Shown here: positions 10,018 through 20,960 of the stretch, one piece after another | Layout of the letters: every line of letters starts with the position of its first letter | Position numbering within the stretch: the first letter of the stretch is position 1 | NCBI RefSeq assembly: GCF_008641045.1 | Contig: NW_022196057.1 | Span: 496,001-560,000, forward strand | Direction: 5' to 3' | Length of the DNA: 64,000 nucleotides | DNA from: Pistacia vera | Taxonomy: Eukaryota > Streptophyta > Magnoliopsida > Sapindales > Anacardiaceae | Made by a program: the position numbers and the translations under genes | The notes under the pieces: model-generated | Told to the model about the DNA's origin: nothing | Seen by the model: only the letters and a program-made list of their open reading frames with translations | The model's database searches: none

Positions 10018-10345
10018 GACGGGTGTCTAGGTCAGTTTGATGTACCTCAATAATCTTGGACCATAAATACCTTATAAACCCAATGTTTTAAGGTAAGTCA
10101 CAAATATGTAGTGGTCAGTCAAGGGGCAGATCCAGCTACACCCTCAATTTTATTTTAAAAAAAACTATATATATAATTTCTGGATTCCATAAAAAAATAT
10201 TAATAGACAAAAATATTAATACGTAATTAGTTTTTTATTTTGATCCACCCTAACAAAAATTTCTAAATCTGCTATTGGCCGAAGGTTCAAACTCAAGAAA
10301 TCAATAAAGGGAACAAATCTCTTGACCGTTAGGCTAACCTCCCGA
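9987..10345 (-). mobile_element. tRNA-derived SINE-like element, interrupted
   Basis: On the minus strand the order is TTAGCCTAACGGTCAAGAG (A-box-like, about 10345-10320), GAGTTTGAACCTT (B-box-like, about 10290-10275), an interruption, then GACCTAGACACCCGTCATT and a tail of about 28 A (plus-strand T run 9987-10014). The 3' part resembles that of the SINE at 53255-53453, including the CACCTCxx(T/C)TAAT-type segment. A separate AT-rich insertion occupies about 10117-10278. Confidence 0.45.
10117..10278. mobile_element. Short MITE-like insertion inside the SINE
   Basis: Begins GGGGCAGATCCAGCTAC and ends with the approximate reverse complement AATCTGCTATTGGCC. The interior is AT-rich and non-coding. 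The SINE sequence resumes on both sides. The target duplication was not resolved. Confidence 0.35.
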
Positions 10346-10976
10346 AGTATATATTTTTTATAATTCATAAATCCCCTTGGTCGTTATCGCCAATTCGGGT
10401 TTAAAATATGAGTCCCTATCAAAATCCTATAACTATCTTTGGTCACGTATGTGCTCATAAGGGGATAACTTAAGAGTCCCCATGAAACTCCAAACTTGAT
10501 CATTCGATTATTATCCATCTCTTTACATTTTTAAACAAATACATCACGGCAAGGTTGGTGGGTGGGGTGATGCTATATATAATATAATATTATTTTCTTA
10601 TTTGTTATATTTAAGTTTTAACCCTAAAAGCAAGCACATGAAAATTCTCTGTTACCATAATTAAATTAAAGCTTCTCAAAAATGGCTAAGTCACCTAAAA
10701 TAGTAATGCTAACTTTCCTAACTTATGATTTCACCGAACACACCCTCCACTTCCATTCTTGTTGACATCATTCAAGTCATTTTGTCTTCGTTCGTTCACA
10801 TTTGTAGAAAAACCTGATGATGGTCCAAGTTTAATGATGATTTTTTTGTTATAAAAGCACACCAGAGAAAGGCAATTCATACATAATCTCTATGAACATG
10901 GATTGTTTCTTCTTTTGTTTCGGCCATGGCAAAATAAAAAACTTGGCTTTGTTTTGACTGTAAGTAACTGATTAAC
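10346..10976. other. Gene-free stretch
   Basis: No gene, RNA or clear repeat recognised. Confidence 0.3.
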
Positions 10977-11417
10977 CTAACCAAACTGCCTCTTAACTAA
11001 ATTCAGCTTATTCTTACATATGACCTGATCAAAACCAAATTCATTAATATTTCTTTCCTGTAGTGGAAGAAGCACTAGTGGAATCAGAGCTTCCATTGGA
11101 GAATATTGTTTGGGTTCAAAGGCAGTCAATAAAGGATTTCCCCGTCGCATTCTAATTTCCAGGCCTGCTTTTATTTGACCTGAAGGACGTTTAATTTTGA
11201 ATGTCAACGACCGTTTTCCAACTACACAAATGGTAGTTTTACCAAAACCCGTAATCAAAGCCATACAAAAGAAAATAATTAATGATGTACCAAAATATAC
11301 CAAACACGCATTATCATGGAAAAAATTTCCCTCTACCGTCATAATTTGCGTCTCATTTTCCAGGAATTTGAATTCGGAAAATCGAAAGAGCAGCTTCCAT
11401 TTAGAGTATTCCTTCAA
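10977..11417 (-). CDS. Unrecognised open frame of 146 residues, possible gene relic
   Basis: Codes for a protein with one hydrophobic stretch (LVYFGTSLIIFFCMALITGFG, about residues 40-60) followed by SLTFKIKRPSGQIKAGLEIRM. The latter faintly recalls the RRPSGKPKG segment that closes the C2 domain of plant SRC2-like proteins, but the rest of a C2 domain is absent. No splice structure or promoter could be supported. It may be a decayed fragment or a chance frame. Confidence 0.2.
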   Translation of the reverse strand: MKEYSKWKLLFRFSEFKFLENETQIMTVEGNFFHDNACLVYFGTSLIIFFCMALITGFGKTTICVVGKRSLTFKIKRPSGQIKAGLEIRMRRGNPLLTAFEPKQYSPMEALIPLVLLPLQERNINEFGFDQVICKNKLNLVKRQFG

Positions 11418-11866
11418 TATATATGTATATATATTGATTCGTGTGATATCTACATGAATATGGACTGATGTGTATATATATATAATCTTTCTCTAACATG
11501 GACATGTATATATAACTTTAATCGATATATGGAAGGAGCTCTGTGTATAATGGTATTGAATACAACAGTAACGATACACGAGATTAAGCCATTGCATAAG
11601 CATGCATGCGAGTCGGTAAACAAGCATCATAAATTCAATGTTAATTCATTAACTAACTAATTAACTAACCAAACTTTGAATTTCTTCATTAATGGGAGAA
11701 ATTCAGATTAAGTTATTATTCCGTCTCATTCTCTTGTATCTCTCAGTCCATACCTCGCTGACTTTCAAAACCATTCATCTCTAAAGCCACTTATCGATCA
11801 TTGCTTCTTCCACTAACTCTCTGACTCTTAATTTCTCTCTTCAGAAACCAACTCTTCCTTTTTTGC
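11418..11866. other. Upstream region of the polygalacturonase gene
   Basis: AT-rich promoter-type DNA, with pyrimidine-rich stretches between 11730 and 11850. No gene. Confidence 0.4.
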
Positions 11867-11874
11867 TATAAATA
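11867..11874 (+). promoter_or_regulatory. TATA box of the polygalacturonase gene
   Basis: TATAAATA lies 119-126 bp upstream of the ATG at 11993. That spacing leaves a 5' untranslated leader of about 90 nt, which is pyrimidine-rich (TTTCTTTTCTTTTCTCC near 11955-11970). Confidence 0.6.
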
Positions 11875-11992
11875 TGTGCACTTCACGACACATAATATTC
11901 ATCAACCCATATCTCTCCATCCTATCTTTCTTCCAATTGCTTTAGCGTATCTTTTCTTTTCTTTTCTCCTTTCAAAGAGTTAGAAGAAAGAG

Positions 11993-14306
11993 ATGTTTTC
12001 GCAACGCCAATATTGTCTAACACTTTTGTTCATTTTAGTTATCTCTTTTGTCTCCTGCTGTTTTAGCAGTTATCAGGATGACCTATATTTTAGAAATGGC
12101 TATCAATCTCAAGGCGATAGTTATTATGGTCAAGTTCTCAGGAGGCATTCTGGAGCCAATGCTCCTGCTACTTCAGCACAGATTGTGAATGTTGACGATT
12201 TTGGAGCTAAAGCTGATGGAACAGATGATTCTCAGGTACTTTGGTTAATGTTCGTTTTTATGAGATTGATTTGTTACAAATTCGGATTTATTTGAGTCTG
12301 AAAACCAATTTGTTTTTGTTCAGGCATTTTTGAAAGCTTGGAAGAAGGCTTGTTCTTCTAATGTTGAAGCAGCTTTAGTGATCCCAAGGAACAGAATTTA
12401 TCATCTTAAACCAGTTACATTCTCAGGTCCTTGTAAATCTGGTCTTACAATTAAGGTGAGTTCACGCATGCATGGCACATAAACATAAGCAAAAAAGTAC
12501 ATGCATATATTAATCAATTATCATAAATTTATGATATGACAGATTTATGGAACAATAAAAGCAACAGTTCATCAATCAGACTACAGAAAAGATCCCAGAT
12601 ATTGGATTGTTTTCGATAATGTTAATAACTTCATAGTGGAAGGTGGTGGCACCATCAATGGCAATGGCGAAATATGGTGGAGAAACTCATGCAAAGTCAA
12701 CAGAAACCTTGTATGTTAATTACAATTTATATTGAATTAATTCTTCCATTTTCTTTATATATGCTAGCTCTGAGTTTCAATTATTAATTATTACTGATAT
12801 TAATTATTATTTTTTCATTTTATATTGTTTCGATCTATCATACAGCCCTGCAAGGATGCACCAACGGTATAGCTCCTGTTCCTTTTCTAGACCTTACCTA
12901 ATTAATAACATCCATTTGGGATGAAAATTTTTAATTTGTAACCTTATTTCAAAGTTTGTGTCGTTTTGTTCTTGCAGGCAGTAACTTTCTTTGGATGCAA
13001 GAATCTGAGAGTGGCTAACTTAAGGTTCAAAAATTCTCAGAAGATGCACCTCTCCTTTAAGAAATGTGTCAATGTCAAAGCTTTGAATCTCAAAGTGATT
13101 GCTCCAGGGAACAGTCCCAATACTGATGGCATTCACGTCACTGAAACACAAAATATTCAGATTAAAAACTGTGTCATCGGAACTGGTAATTAAACATTAA
13201 TTTCATTTAATTTAATTAACCGAATTTCTTTTTTAATTTTCTCAATTTCATTTGCAATATTTAAGGTGACGACTGTATATCCATAGTCAGTGGGTCGAAA
13301 AATATTCGAGCGACGGGTATAGTTTGCGGTCCAGGTCATGGAATCAGGTACTTCATTAAACTCTAACCAAACTTTTAACTGCTAATTTCAACTAAATCAT
13401 TTCTAATAAATTTGAGGCTGTAAAAATATTATTTATATTGCAGCATTGGAAGTTTAGGAGCTGGAAATTCTGAAGCTGAAGTTTCAAATGTGGTAGTCGA
13501 TGGAGCAAAACTTACAGGAACCACTAATGGTGTCAGAATTAAGACTTGGCAGGTGTGATTAATTTTCAGCGGGAGCAAGAAATTTATCTACCAAACTAAT
13601 CTGATTTTCATACTTGCTTTACCCAAAGTCTCAACAATTACAGCCTCAAATTCAGCTTGGTTCTGGATTTTAAGTCCCAGATTAAGTTAGGTTGGAGTCA
13701 CATCCACATAGTCAAATATGGAAACTGAAAATAAAGTTACAGTTACCGCTTTATATATTACATTAATCCATGAAATTAGCCGTGAATGAAGCTCAAATAA
13801 CTAAGTAATTAACGACTCTAACTGCTTACTTTAACCAACTGCTGACTTACGATTGAGAGTTATTATATATTCTAATCTATGATGTAACAGGGAGGATCTG
13901 GATATGCCAAGAACATAGTTTTTCAAAATATTGCAATGAGCAATGTGACCAATCCGATAATAATTGATCAACATTACTGTGATCAAGAAGATCCCTGCAC
14001 AGATCAGGTAATTTTAATTATTTTTTCTATCCAAGGCCGATAATATTTATTAATTAGTGTTATATAATATTAATCAAATTACAGGCATCGGCTGTGCAAA
14101 TAAGCAATGTTTTGTACAAGAACATCAAAGGGACTAGTGCTTCAGAGGTGGCCATCAAATTTGATTGCAGCAAGAGCTCAGCTTGTCAAGGGATTTTAAT
14201 GCAAGATGTTGTTTTTGGAAGTCAATATAAAGGTGAAGCCGCCAAAGCTTTGTGTCTCAATGTTAACTTAAAGAAGAGAGGGAGTTTTCGGCCCCTTTGT
14301 TCTTGA
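11993..14306 (+). CDS. Polygalacturonase (GH28 pectinase), 433 residues, nine exons
   Basis: Hydrolyses the alpha-1,4 links of homogalacturonan (pectin) in the cell wall. Exons: 11993-12235, 12324-12455, 12543-12710, 12846-12866 (21 nt), 12978-13185, 13266-13347, 13444-13552, 13891-14007 and 14085-14306; all borders are GT-AG and the frame is continuous. Residues 1-26 (CLTLLFILVISFVSCCF core) form a secretion signal peptide. All four GH28 catalytic motifs are present: NTDG at 236-239 and GDD at 258-260 (catalytic aspartates), the GHG histidine at 282 and RIK at 316-318. The pectate-lyase-like start VDDFGAKADGTDDSQ is typical for the plant family. Length is normal for plant polygalacturonases without a long pro-sequence. 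A TATA box lies upstream. A broken paralog of its first two exons lies at 17681-18066. Endo versus exo mode and tissue cannot be read from sequence. Confidence 0.93.
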
Positions 14307-14733
14307 GGGAAAGCCTAAATTAATTAGCTTGTAATACATAATTAGTTTAATAATAAAAGTCTTTGATTAATGACTATATGTTGTACATACCAAGTGAATA
14401 AATCATAAATTATTCTACTCTTTGTACTGTTTATTTAATTGGTCAAATTAATTGATTTTCCCTTTTTATCTTATATTATATATGCCTTAGAAATGAAACA
14501 AATAATTCATAAATATTTCAAAGATTGTATCTAATAAAGAACCTTCATTAATCCAACTGAATATTAAATATTAATACGAGACTAATTTATTCAATATTGT
14601 CCATCTACCCCATATGCTATTTCTATCACATCAACAATTTCAATGGATTAAGAAATTGCCTTGGATAAGCCCCAACTTAATTTTACCAAACAAACATTTA
14701 AGTTATATTATATATATTTCATATTCCAACTCT
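14307..14733. other. 3' flank of the polygalacturonase gene
   Basis: Contains an AATAAAAG-type polyadenylation signal at about 14351. Otherwise AT-rich and empty. Confidence 0.4.
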
Positions 14734-14862
14734 CTAATATGTTGGAGCTGGCGACCACTTCAATAATAAAGGTGGCAGCTCGGGGTCGTAGTTAGTCTGC
14801 ACGACGCACAAGAGGGTTGGGCTTAGGAATAAGAATCCGAATAGTATTAGGTTTTTCTTCAT
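14734..14862 (-). CDS. Candidate 42-residue secreted peptide
   Basis: A short frame starting at the internal ATG at 14862 codes for MKKNLILFGFLFLSPTLLCVV, which has a basic start and a hydrophobic core of signal-peptide type. It is followed by a 21-residue tail rich in proline and leucine ending KWSPAPTY. The longer frame starting at 14982 has no such logic. No known peptide-hormone motif was recognised. It could be a chance frame. Confidence 0.25.
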   Translation of the reverse strand: MKKNLILFGFLFLSPTLLCVVQTNYDPELPPLLLKWSPAPTY

Positions 14863-15207
14863 AAAATTAGTATATAAAGACATTATTCTTTTGTATGAAT
14901 GAGATAAAAAATCATAATAAATATATTCATGGTAATAAAAAAGATAAGAAAATATTTCAATAAGATTAATTCTATTGGACATAACCGAGATTTGGGTGAA
15001 TTATAATAAATCGAATGTATTTTTTTTCTCTTTACTAGTTCGATATTTATGTGTGATTATTTATTTCTTTGATTCCAAAAAGCTCTTTAGTACTTTCATA
15101 ATAAACCAAAAGTCTTGATCATCATTCAGCTGATTAATTAGTCTTTGTAATTAATTAATAGTTCATGCATATAATAAACATTGATGAAAACGTGAAAATC
15201 TTATCCT
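14863..15207. other. Gene-free AT-rich stretch
   Basis: No gene, RNA or obvious repeat recognised. Confidence 0.3.
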
Positions 15208-15348
15208 TTAACGTAAAGGATAATAAAACAGTAGTCCAAATACGGAAAAGATAAGGACTTATATGTCAGAGAATTATTTAACGTAAAGGATAATAAAACA
15301 GTAGTCCAAATAGCGAAAAGATAAGGACTTCTATGTTAGAGAATTATA
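15208..15348. repeat. Tandem duplication, 70 bp period, two copies
   Basis: TTAACGTAAAGGATAATAAA begins near 15208 and again near 15278. The units differ at only a few positions (for example ATACGG versus ATAGCG). Confidence 0.85.
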
Positions 15349-15557
15349 AATTCAATCTATTTTTATCAAGTTAATATATAGGCATGTAGAAACATAGTGG
15401 CTCTGGCTTCGATTGAACCTATTGAATTTTTTAAAAAATATTAATAGTTTATAGATTTTATAATTTTAACCTCGTTAACTTCATGTTGATCCCACAAAAT
15501 AAATTATTAATTAATACTTTTTTTTTTCTTTTTTTCTCTCTTATTATATTTTTCCTT
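15349..15557. other. Gene-free stretch before the hAT repeat
   Basis: AT-rich with a T-rich run near 15520-15540. No gene recognised. Confidence 0.3.
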
Positions 15558-16968
15558 TGATTGGATACTCAAGAAATAATACTCCTTTAGATTACAAGGT
15601 AAGATGATACTGATTTTATTTTTATTTTTTACTTAAAATAAATTCTTTTCTTTTAGTTTTGTTTCTTAATTAATGAAAGATCATGAGTTAGGGGTTTTTG
15701 TTGAGTTTAATAAATAAGTTTGAAATAATTCTTAGATTTTGATGTAAGTTTTGATTTAATCTTATTTATGTTGAGATATGAGTTAATTAATTGCTGTTTT
15801 AAGTTGGGTTTAATAAATTGTGGTTAGTTATTGAGTTAATTTTGAATATGGTTTAAAGAATTGATGAAACCCTAAGTTGTAGAGATTTGAGGATTTGGTT
15901 CAATTTTGATATATTGGTTAATTGCCTGATATTTAGAGTTAGATTTGATGAGTTCTTATGAGTTTAATTTTATTGGGTTAGTAGAAATTGTTTGAAAAAT
16001 CTAAGTTATGAGTTGAATTTTGATAAATTTGTGTTGTTTTTTAATTATAATTGCAAATAAATTATATTTCTGATAATAAAAATTCTTTTATTTTTTTAGT
16101 TATGGACAAGTTTTTTATCCAAAGAAAGTTTTCTAATGAGGAACCATCAATTGAACAAAACATAAGGCGTCACAATAGTGTTCACAATAAGCTTATAGAA
16201 TTTAGTTGAAGACAAACATATGATAAACTTAGCTTGAGTAGTCTTCCTACAGATCATGNTGGTTGGATACTCAAGAAAGACTACTCCTTTGGATTACAAG
16301 GTAAGATGATACTGATTTTATTTTTATTTTTCTACTTAAAATAAATTCTTTTCTTTTAACTTTCTTAATTGATAAAAGATCAAGAGTTATGAGTTTTTGT
16401 TGAGTTTAATAAATGAGTTTGAAATAATTCTTAGATTTTGATGTGAGTTTTAATTTAATCTTGTTTATGTTGAGATATGAGTTAATTAATTGTTGTTTTA
16501 AGTTGGGTTTGATAAATTGTGGTTAGTTGTTGAGTTAATTTTAAATATAGTTTAAAGAATTGATGAAACCCTAAGTTGTAAAGCTTTAGGGATTTGGTTT
16601 AATTTTGATATATTGGTTAATTGTTTGATATTTAGAGTTAGATTTGATGAGTTTTTTATAGGTTTATGAGTTGAATTTTATTGGGTTAATAGAAATTGTT
16701 TGAAAAACCTAAGTTATGAGTTGAATTTTGATAAATTTGTATTGTTTTTTAATTATAATTGCAAATAAATTATATTTATGATAATAAAAATTCTTTTATT
16801 TTTTAAGTTATGGACAAGTTTTTTATCAAAAGAAAGTTTTCTAATGAGGAACCATCAATCGAATAAAATATAAGGCGTCACGATAGTGTTCACATTAATA
16901 AGACTATGAAATCTAGTTCAAGACAAACATATGTTAAACTCAACTTGAGTAGTCTTCCTGCAGATCAT
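15558..16968. repeat. Direct repeat of about 700 bp split by a single N
   Basis: 15558-16258 and 16262-16968 are direct copies, about 94 percent alike by eye, separated by N at 16259. The first copy stops at AGATCATG exactly at the N, and the second runs on past that string into more hAT sequence. Either two related hAT copies are joined here or two allelic contigs are concatenated. The divergence is higher than in the other N-flanking pairs. Confidence 0.65.
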
Positions 16969-17380
16969 GGATTGGGGATTAAAATTTTAAAATATCATCC
17001 TAATAATAGAGACAAAGTGAGAAAGAAATACTTGCAAAAAGAACCTTACCAACCACACAATCATAATTTTGAAAAGCGAGCAATTGAGAATTTAATGCAT
17101 CGTTTTAATCCCGTTTAATTTAGAAAATATGCAAATTGGTTGGAGTGTAGTGTAGAAAAGGAGGGTGTTTTTGTTTGTGTTGTTATCTTTTTAGACATAA
17201 AATTAGTACTGATATTACATGTTACAACTACAAGTATTGAAAGAACATTTTCTACGATGAAGATTATGAAAAATTGACTATATAATTGAATGAGAGATCA
17301 ATTGTTAAATGATTGTCTTATTACATATATTAAGAGAGATATATTTGATGGAATTGTCAATGAAGCAATTATATAATGTT
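16812..17380 (+). mobile_element. Internally deleted hAT transposase remnant (TTF-type / ZMYM1-like)
   Basis: A frame from MDKFFIKRKFSNEEPS (16812), broken by a stop at about 16864, continues as KSSSRQTYVKLNLSSLPADH and YHPNNRDKVRKKYLQ, then QPHNHNFEK and MHRFNPV, a stop at 17116, and FRKYANWLECSVEKEGV. This is the N-terminal region and TTF-type zinc-finger start of the plant hAT group annotated as zinc-finger MYM-type-like. Directly after it comes TTTSIERTFSTMKIMKN, LLNDCLITYIKRDIFDGIVNEAII, the C-terminal hAT dimerisation domain. The catalytic middle (several hundred residues) is missing. It cannot make an active transposase. Confidence 0.75.
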
Positions 17381-17382
17381 TT

Positions 17383-17385
<3 letters not shown>

Positions 17386-17423
<38 letters not shown>
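17386..17423. repeat. Poly(A) run of about 38 bp
   Basis: Homopolymer directly after the hAT remnant. It creates a lysine-rich artefact frame that is not a gene. Confidence 0.85.
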
Positions 17424-17427
<4 letters not shown>

Positions 17428-17680
17428 CGAGAACAATTGTAGAATTGATAATTTAGTATATATAACTTTTAAAAAGTACATTTTTTATGTTTTTTTACTT
17501 CAGTATATATTTTATTGTAAATTTATCAACTTTAATGTTTTAAATCCACTAACTCAGAATCCTGGCTACATTCCCATGTGTATATATATATATGATCAAC
17601 CAGCTTCCCATGATTACTAAATGGAAATTATGCACGTTGTTTGTGAAGAGATATATAAGAGATGATTTCACAAAGGCAAT
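17424..17680. other. AT-rich spacer
   Basis: No gene or named repeat recognised between the poly(A) run and the polygalacturonase fragment. Confidence 0.3.
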
Positions 17681-18066
17681 TATACTGTCGAACTTTTTTG
17701 TTCATCTTAATAATCTCTTTTGTCTCTTGCTGTTTTAGCAGCTATCAGGATGACCCATTTGTTAGAAATGGCCATCGAATTCATGGCGACAGTACTAAAT
17801 AACTAAAAGTCTGAAAGAACTGACCAAATTTTCAGGAGGCTTGCTGAAGCAAATGTTCCTGCTATTTCACCTGGAGAGATAGTGGATATAGATGATTTTG
17901 GAGCTAAAGCTAATGGAACAGAATTAATTATTGTTCAGGCATTTTTGAAAGCTTGGAAGGAGGCTTGTTCTTCTAATAATGAAGCTCTTTTTGTCATCCC
18001 TAAGAACAAAACTTATCATTTTAAGCCAGTTAAATTCTCAGGTCCTTGCAAATCTGCAGGTCTTAC
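17681..18066 (+). pseudogene. Broken polygalacturonase copy (exon 1 plus exon 2)
   Basis: TTTTTTGTTCATCTTAATAA and the following bases repeat exon 1 of the gene at 11993, including the SYQDDP region. An insertion with stops lies near 17800, and the frame resumes at VDIDDFGAKANGTE. Exon 2 (QAFLKAWKEACSSNNEA ... FSGPCKS) then follows without a full intron. Only ATTATTGTTCAG, matching the 3' end of intron 1, separates them, while the last bases of exon 1 and the rest of the intron are gone. This is a deletion and not a processed copy. The copy ends at the N at 18067, so its remainder may be lost in the assembly. Confidence 0.8.
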
Positions 18067-18067
18067 N

Positions 18068-19787
18068 AACCTTAATTTGAGCAAAACATGTGTTGAATGA
18101 ATTTTTGCATGTTTGTATGTGATGGTATGAGAGAATTATGGGCTGTTTTTTATGTTTATTGATGTATTAATTCTAACCATGAGAAGTAGTGTGTGGTTAT
18201 GTGATGATTTGGTGAAGTTGTGGAAGATTTTGTGTTGAAATTTTTGAAGTATAGAGAATTGTGAAAATGGACAGGTTTGATGCTATAATTAGTGAGTTTT
18301 TGGCTCACAGTTTGGTTGAATTAAAGAGTTGTGGAAGGGTAGCCAACAAGGTAGTTGCATGTGCATATGAAGTGTTTGATAAAAATCCAAAAAGAAATTG
18401 CATGCATGAGTTGGCTAAACACTAATGAGGAAAGGATTAGAGAAAGGCAAGACTTGAAGTTTGAATGTATATTATTGATGTTTTAACCTGTTTTCACAGG
18501 GGAGAATGGTTAGGAAAGGTTAGGGAGTAAGTGGAAGTAAATAGGTATGGAAAAGCTTTAAAGTAGGCATGTTAATAAGGTTGCCCTGTCAAATCCGTGA
18601 CCTTCTGAGTGATTTTTGGGCATCTTAGCTATCAAACTGGGTTGATTCATAAACATAAAAGTTGTAGCCCTTTCTCTAAGCTTTAAAAATGAGACCAAGA
18701 TCATAGCAATCCAATGTATATAACTGGAGATATGCCTTCTTGAATATGACGTGTGCAGAATGACTATCTCAAGAGTGCTTCCACTTTATTAGTTTATTTG
18801 TAGTCTAATAATCTATAATTGATTCCAAGTATGAAAATGATGCTTAAAGGGTTGTGAATCATGTTTGAATGAGTGGTCTTTATGATTATTTAATGATTGT
18901 ATGAACATATATATTTGATGAAATGATATGTTCATATATGGAAAGTGTATGTTTTTAAAGAATGAAAGTGTAGAATTTCCATAGCTTGGAAATTCATGTT
19001 GAAATGTGCATCATATTTCTTTCTATTCTCTTTCTATACTATACTATGATATAAGGTTTTTGCGATGGGGAGCCCGTGAGTGATAGAGATGCCCACATAC
19101 ACGCCGCCACGAGCGAGCGGCATCAGCAGCAAGATATAGTATTTGTACAGTCTGTGAGTAGTGTATGTGGATGAGGACTGTACCCAGTAGATTATACCTA
19201 CGTGCACACTGCCACGAGCGAGCGGCCACATCAAAGAGATACAGTACTTGTATAGTCCGTGAGTAGTGCATGTAAATGGGGACTGTACCCACTCATATGG
19301 CTAGGGTTCCAAATCCATGCATCAACCTAGTCCGATCGACAAACTAGAAAGAAGAAATAAAAGAAAGAGAATCAAAAAAGAAAAGAAAGAGATTACAGCA
19401 TAAGAGAAAGAGAAACAGAAAAGAATGAAGAGCATAATCAAAGAATAAAGTGAGAAAAGAAAAATCAGAATATGAGTAACGGAGGAAACACAGTAGTGTA
19501 GTTTGGTTTACTTACTGAGCAATTAGTGCTCACTCCGTTAATTTACTGTTTTGCAGGTACTAGATGATTTGCGATCAGGTGGGGACATCAAGAGGTGGTG
19601 GAGTTTGGCGGCATTGCTCAAGATTACCTTATGTTACTAAAGTATATCAATGTTATGTGTATATATATATTTATGAATTAAAAATTAGAATTTTTGGATT
19701 TACATTATGTATATATGTTTGTAACAGTTATCTAGTAAATTTTATCTTATATTTCTTATAGAATTACTAGCTATATAGTATATTACA
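18068..19787 (+). repeat. 5' LTR, incomplete at its left end
   Basis: Ends in TATTACA just before the primer-binding site; the expected TG start is missing because of the N at 18067. Inside, a 105 bp tandem duplication is visible (GCCACGAGCGAGCGGC at about 19106 and 19211). The overlapping minus-strand frames at 19034-19292 merely translate this duplication. Confidence 0.65.
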
Positions 19788-19791
19788 TTTT

Positions 19792-19803
19792 TGGTATCAG
19801 AGC
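19792..19803 (+). promoter_or_regulatory. Retrotransposon primer-binding site
   Basis: TGGTATCAGAGC is complementary to the 3' end of initiator tRNA-Met, the usual minus-strand primer of plant gypsy elements. It lies 4 bp after the LTR end. Confidence 0.85.
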
Positions 19804-19928
19804 GTCGATTTTGGGAAATTGACAGTGCGCCTCTCCAGCCGCGTTGATGTACCGTAGCTGATTGTTGTAAGTTATTTATTTTCTCACTTGTATTAGCTGA
19901 CTAATGGTATTGATGCTATGTGCTTTAG

Positions 19929-20960
19929 ATGAGATGGACGACTAGATCCGATAAGAAGAATGCAATGAGTACGGGTGAGCCATCCAACCCATCTGGATCT
20001 ACTCCCCCTGTCCTTGATGAGGCGAGGATTCGTACTATTATTCAGCAGGTATTGGCAGAGAGCCAGGGGAGACCTATATCGGAGGGAGTCAAGACCTCAG
20101 TTGTTGTACCGCCGACCACTAGAAAGGAGAGAGGAAGGCCGGTACCTCCGATAGTACAGAGTCGTTTTGAGCCTATTTATGGGTTACCTATTCCACATCA
20201 ACCGTTAGAATTTTGGGGTACGACTGATCCATCAGTGGCAGAAGAATGGATTAGATCTGTAGAGCGCACGACATCACTTTTTCCCATGACAGATTGGGAG
20301 AAGATCCGGTATGAGAGTTTCTTGTTTAAGAGTGATGCCCGGATATGGTGGGAGCTGATGGAGGAGACTCATGATGTAGCCACGATGACCTAGAGAGATT
20401 TCAGACGACTTTTTGAGGCAGAATATAGGACAGCTGACAGAATGCATGAAAAGATACAGGAATTTATTAACCTATGTCAGGGAATCAGTTCAGTGAAGGA
20501 ATACTCCATTAGATTTAATTCCTTGGCAAGGTTTGCACCGGGTATAGTGAGCACACCAGAGTTGAGGAGAGATAAGTTTGTGCATGGGCTAAATCCAGAA
20601 ATAGCCCGAGATGTGATGGCAGGTACCCAGCCCCCTCAGACTTATAGTGAGGCTTTGGAGCGAGCTTTACGAGCCGAAGTATTTGTGAATAAGTTGACTT
20701 CATTGACTCCATCAACAGCAGTGTCCAGTGTTCCACCTCCCACTCCATAGAGAGACAGATTTGATACCCCCAGTAGTAGAGAAGGGAAGAATAAGAAAAG
20801 ATTTTAGTTAAAGAAGAACATGAGGGAAGGGAAGAACAAACGGCCAAGAACTATCGAGTTTCCCCAATGTCAGAAATGCGGGAAATATCATCCGGGAGAG
20901 TGTCTCAAAGGTGTGTGTTTTAGATGCCGACAGCCCCGGACATATGATGAAAGATTATAA
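19929..20960 (+). pseudogene. gag of the Ty3/gypsy element, broken
   Basis: Frame from MRWTTRSDKKNAMST through the capsid-type region (LEFWGTTDPSVAEEWIRSVER, FEAEYRTADRMHEKIQEFINL, RFAPGIVSTPELRRDKFVHGL). It has stops at 20391 (where TW is normal, TGG to TAG) and 20748. Near 20860-20955 the zinc knuckles CQKCGKYHPGEC and CFRCRQP(G)HMMKD can be read only with a one-base shift at about 20935. Gag forms the particle that packages the element's RNA. Confidence 0.75.

Noticed and set aside
11197..11457. 86-residue plus-strand frame overlapping the minus-strand frame at 10977-11417
   Set aside because: No features, and neither strand has convincing gene structure.
19034..19292. 66- and 82-residue minus-strand frames
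   Set aside because: They translate the 105 bp tandem duplication inside the 5' LTR.
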